Source: SLAN01 sp964565375 (lineage in GTDB: Bacteria; Spirochaetota; Spirochaetia; DSM-27196; SKKC01). Taken from it: a stretch of DNA of 64,000 bases. Below the pieces are notes generated by a model that made no database searches, was not told where the DNA came from, and saw nothing but the letters and a program-made list of their open reading frames with translations. Position numbers and translations under genes: made by a program. The stretch's first letter is position 1. Each line of letters starts with the position of its first letter. The DNA lies in contig CAZMEV010000001.1 in the NCBI GenBank assembly GCA_964565375.1, positions 40,105 to 104,104 of the forward strand, read 5' to 3'. Below, piece by piece: positions 61,553 through 64,000 of this stretch.

Positions 61553-61966
61553 TCATTTCTCATGCAGCATCCTCTTCAGCTGTTTCTCTCGAATCGCATT
61601 AACCTGCGGTGCAAGATCGGTTTGATAATCCATCATTTCGATTGCTTTGTTTCCGAGAAACTGAGGGTCTTCGTTGAGCAGGATTCTCCCTTTGGTAAGC
61701 AGCTCCTTGAGATAAAGTCCCTTCGCTCTGCGAAGATCGCGCAGATCGACATCTCTGTGAAGGAGGGCAGTGGCTTCTGAATAGCGTCGCGCGAGCGTTT
61801 CCGGGCTGATGAGCTCGTCGGCGGCTATCGCGAGGTCAATGTCGCTGTCGGGGCGAAGCCTTCCGGACGCTGCCGACCCATAGAGAATACGCGATCTCAC
61901 CCCTTCGCTTCGCAAGTATTCGACCAGGTCGCTGATCCCTGCGATCTCCTCTTCCATAGTGTACAT
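61553..61966 (-). CDS. MntA-like minimal nucleotidyltransferase domain protein
   Basis: About 137 residues from ATG 61966 (ATG 61957 and the frame start at 61990 are alternatives). Minimal nucleotidyltransferase motif: SRILYGSAASGRLRPDSDID (G-S then D-x-D) and VDLRDLRRAKGLYLKELLTK. In type VII toxin-antitoxin pairs such a protein adenylylates a HEPN toxin (HepT); no HEPN gene (R-x4-6-H) lies on either side. It may be an orphan. Confidence 0.85.
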   Translation of the reverse strand: MYTMEEEIAGISDLVEYLRSEGVRSRILYGSAASGRLRPDSDIDLAIAADELISPETLARRYSEATALLHRDVDLRDLRRAKGLYLKELLTKGRILLNEDPQFLGNKAIEMMDYQTDLAPQVNAIREKQLKRMLHEK

Positions 61967-62002
61967 AGTACTTGGAAGCGGTCCATTCAATCCATGACCC
62001 GA

Positions 62003-63997
62003 TCACCGCAGATTCTGCTCCATGTAAAGCCCGAGCTCGACCATGCGCTCAAGAAGCTCCTCTTTCGATGCGCCGGGGAAGTTGGCGAGCACGATTTCTT
62101 TCGCGAACAGGCGGGCGACATAGCGGAGTTTCGTCGCCGACTGCCGGGAAGCAAATACGAAGTCGGGATGCCCGGTGTTCACGGTAATAAGCGATTGCTC
62201 GTTGTTATAGTGCGACCGCCAGAGTTCGCCCGGTGCGTAACGATAGGTGTATCCGGGAAGTCCCTGGCGGGCGAGGGGACCCTGCGCGCCGCCGGTACCG
62301 ACAAGGCTTGCGGTGACCGTCAGGTTGCACCTGGCTTCGACCTGTACCTGCTCGTCGCCTTCACCCTGCGTGGCTGTTGCCGCCACGACGGCAAGCTCGG
62401 GCTCGGGAGGTGCGAGGTAGGTGACGAACTCGCCGGAGTAGGTATCGAGGCTTCCGTGTCCCTGTTCAATTCGCCACGATATGTTGATGTCTGAATCTAT
62501 GGTGCGTTTGTTCCGGTCGCGCGGCACCGCGTGCAGTTTTCGCTGCCCGGCTACGTGCACTTTTGCGGCGGCCGGACGTATATCGAGCCGGTAAAGGGGA
62601 CCGGGGAACTCGAAAAACTCGCGCTGGCCGCTCCCTTCCGAACGGTCCGCGGCATCGGCCACGGCAATGCCCGAAGCGGGATCGTCGTCGGCGCCGGAAG
62701 ATTGCTGGTCCGCTTCTTCGCCGGCGCCGGCATCGCCTCCATTGGCGTGCGACGCAACATCAGCCTCATTCCCTCTTCGCCCGTCGCCGGAGCCGCCCGC
62801 GTTCTCACTGTTCGCCGAGTTCGCCCGGCGAGCGTCGCTGCCCTTCACGCCGAGCCAGCCGTATTCGTCGGCCGGCAGCATTTCGAAGGCCTCTTTGAGG
62901 GCGCGCGTAATGCGGCGGAGCATGGCCCGGCTCGCTTCTTCCTCTTCGGCCCGGCGGCGTTCTTCGATCTTCTCGCTCAGCGTGGCTTCGACGTCCTTAA
63001 GCGATTCGACGAGGCCGTCGAACGCATCGTCGTAAATGACCCCGTCCCTTGTGCCGGGCGTGAGCTGAAGAAAGGAAGCGTCGATAATTCCTTCTACATA
63101 CCCGCTCGTCCACGGCGGGCGCCGGAACGCCTCGGTTGTTGTAATGTCCGGCAGTACCCGAGTGCCGTGCCGGTACAGCGATACGCCGGCGCCTGAGCCG
63201 GGGGCGGTCAGATACAGCTCGACAATGACCTCGCCGAAGGGCGATCGCGGTTCGGGCAGGTCGTGGAGCACCTGTCCGTTAAACCGCCGCGGTTCGACGG
63301 CTAACTCCTTGCGGGCGCTCCGGTCGATAATCCGGATCGAGACGCCGCTTGATCGAATACGGTCGCGAAGCTCGCTTGCAAGGTAGCTCTGGATTTTCTC
63401 TCCCGAGAGCATGCGTACGCCCGAGAGCAGGGGAGCGATATGCAGGGTGGTCCCCGACTGTTCGAAGAGCTCCCGGGAATCGCGAATGGTATATCCCGGA
63501 TTGTCCTTCACGAGATGCAGGCGTTTGACCGCTCCATCGGAGGCCTTGGAGGTGAGCATGAGCTCCTCACCGACGGTCCAGAAACTTAACAGGCCAATTC
63601 CGAACTCGCCCTGTATGCCGACCGACTCGCCCTTTTCTTTGAGTTTGCGTTTAATCGAATCGCCGATGTGTGTGGCCAGGTACTTGAAGTCGGCCACGCC
63701 TTCACCATCGTCGATAACTTTCAGGTACTGCTCGCCCTTCTGCTTTCCGCGAACGATGGAAATATTCTTGGCCTTCGCATCGATGGAGTTCTCCACGAAT
63801 TCGGCGATCGCCTTGAGCGGATTGTTCTGGCTGAGCGCGATTATGCGAATGGCATTCCAGTGGTCACCGATTCGAAGGTTCCCCTGGTTGGCGTTTTTCT
63901 TGCCGGCATTCTTCTGGCCTGCATTCTTCGCAGTGCGCTTACCGCTTTTCTGTGTACTGGTTTTCTGTGTACTGGTTTTCGATCTGGACTTGGCCAC
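62003..63997 (-). CDS. GHKL-type ATPase (Hsp90/MutL/MORC-like), start at window edge
   Basis: 664 residues from GTG 63997; the window ends three bases on, so an earlier start is possible. A Lys/Ser/Thr/Gln-rich basic head (1-40) is followed by an ATP-binding GHKL domain: AIAEFVENSIDAKAKNISIV (N-box), VIDDGEGV (G1), and GEFGIGLLSFWTVGEELMLT (G2 lid). Next come a MutL-like transducer part (GVSLYRHGTRVLPDITTTEA), a coiled-coil (EKIEERRRAEEEEASRAML), a low-complexity Gly/Ala/Asp/Ser linker (about 420-490), and a beta-rich domain (about 495-590). Resembles uncharacterised ATPases of the Hsp90 fold; function unknown. Confidence 0.85.
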   Translation of the reverse strand: MAKSRSKTSTQKTSTQKSGKRTAKNAGQKNAGKKNANQGNLRIGDHWNAIRIIALSQNNPLKAIAEFVENSIDAKAKNISIVRGKQKGEQYLKVIDDGEGVADFKYLATHIGDSIKRKLKEKGESVGIQGEFGIGLLSFWTVGEELMLTSKASDGAVKRLHLVKDNPGYTIRDSRELFEQSGTTLHIAPLLSGVRMLSGEKIQSYLASELRDRIRSSGVSIRIIDRSARKELAVEPRRFNGQVLHDLPEPRSPFGEVIVELYLTAPGSGAGVSLYRHGTRVLPDITTTEAFRRPPWTSGYVEGIIDASFLQLTPGTRDGVIYDDAFDGLVESLKDVEATLSEKIEERRRAEEEEASRAMLRRITRALKEAFEMLPADEYGWLGVKGSDARRANSANSENAGGSGDGRRGNEADVASHANGGDAGAGEEADQQSSGADDDPASGIAVADAADRSEGSGQREFFEFPGPLYRLDIRPAAAKVHVAGQRKLHAVPRDRNKRTIDSDINISWRIEQGHGSLDTYSGEFVTYLAPPEPELAVVAATATQGEGDEQVQVEARCNLTVTASLVGTGGAQGPLARQGLPGYTYRYAPGELWRSHYNNEQSLITVNTGHPDFVFASRQSATKLRYVARLFAKEIVLANFPGASKEELLERMVELGLYMEQNLR
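63946..63975 (-). repeat. Two 15-bp tandem repeats in the ATPase head
   Basis: TTTTCTGTGTACTGG is present twice in a row (63946-63960, 63961-63975), encoding two Thr-Ser-Thr-Gln-Lys units in the basic N-terminal tail. Confidence 0.9.
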
Positions 63998-64000
63998 GGG

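Overview
The window is a GC-rich, gene-dense chromosomal segment with no rRNA, tRNA, IS element or CRISPR array that I can see. The gene set suggests a free-living spirochaete of the Spirochaeta/Alkalispirochaeta type: a Leptospira-like giant structural protein, many secreted and outer-membrane beta-barrel proteins, an orphan CheW/chemoreceptor pair, two HD-GYP proteins and a YbjQ protein. The phylum assignment is inference from gene content and not proven.

Layout. 0-6.5 kb: a giant protein (5' end outside the window) with a C39-like protease C-terminus, followed by a small secreted protein that could be its partner. 6.6-9.4 kb: histone-deacetylase-like amidohydrolase, a lipoprotein, an RRM RNA-binding protein and a small charged protein. 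9.4-15.4 kb: a complete RND efflux operon on the minus strand (TolC, MFP lipoprotein, RND pump, PII-like protein). 15.5-26.7 kb: a long minus-strand run that reads as a lasso-peptide cluster (cyclase, precursor, phosphoribosyltransferase-PqqD fusion, HPr-kinase-like protein, ABC exporter, NTP_transf_5 protein), followed 13 bp later by an enzyme-I-like PEP phosphotransferase and an HD protein. 26.8-31.1 kb: secreted nitrilase, YbjQ, and a decayed SDR/GH15 locus. 31.2-40.9 kb: a DUF427-adenosine deaminase fusion with HD-GYP, flavodoxin-like reductase, AhpD-like protein, mercuric-reductase-like flavoprotein with a TVP38 membrane protein, GAF protein, PurU and a CPBP protease. 41-44 kb: envelope proteins. 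44-47.5 kb: a sensory locus with REC-HD-GYP and a hybrid histidine kinase split by one amber codon. 47.8-54.4 kb: epimerase, MFS transporter, START-like protein and two large outer-membrane proteins. 54.4-57.8 kb: CheW, chemoreceptor and NarL-type regulator. 57.9-64 kb: beta-hydroxyacid dehydrogenase, RnfG/NqrC-like FMN protein, dolichol/phytol-kinase-like protein, cupin, MntA-like nucleotidyltransferase and a GHKL ATPase whose start lies at the window edge.

The most promising unusual system is the lasso cluster. Its leader-binding PqqD/RRE domain is fused behind a phosphoribosyltransferase-fold domain, it carries an HPr-kinase-like tailoring enzyme and a nucleotidyltransferase, and no recognisable transglutaminase-like B2 leader peptidase is present. 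Other notable items are a TTGTA-N2-TACAA operator-like site at four promoters, the single-stop-split hybrid kinase, a fusion of DUF427 to adenosine deaminase, a branched, GC-rich structured element in a divergent intergenic region, and several short tandem repeats.
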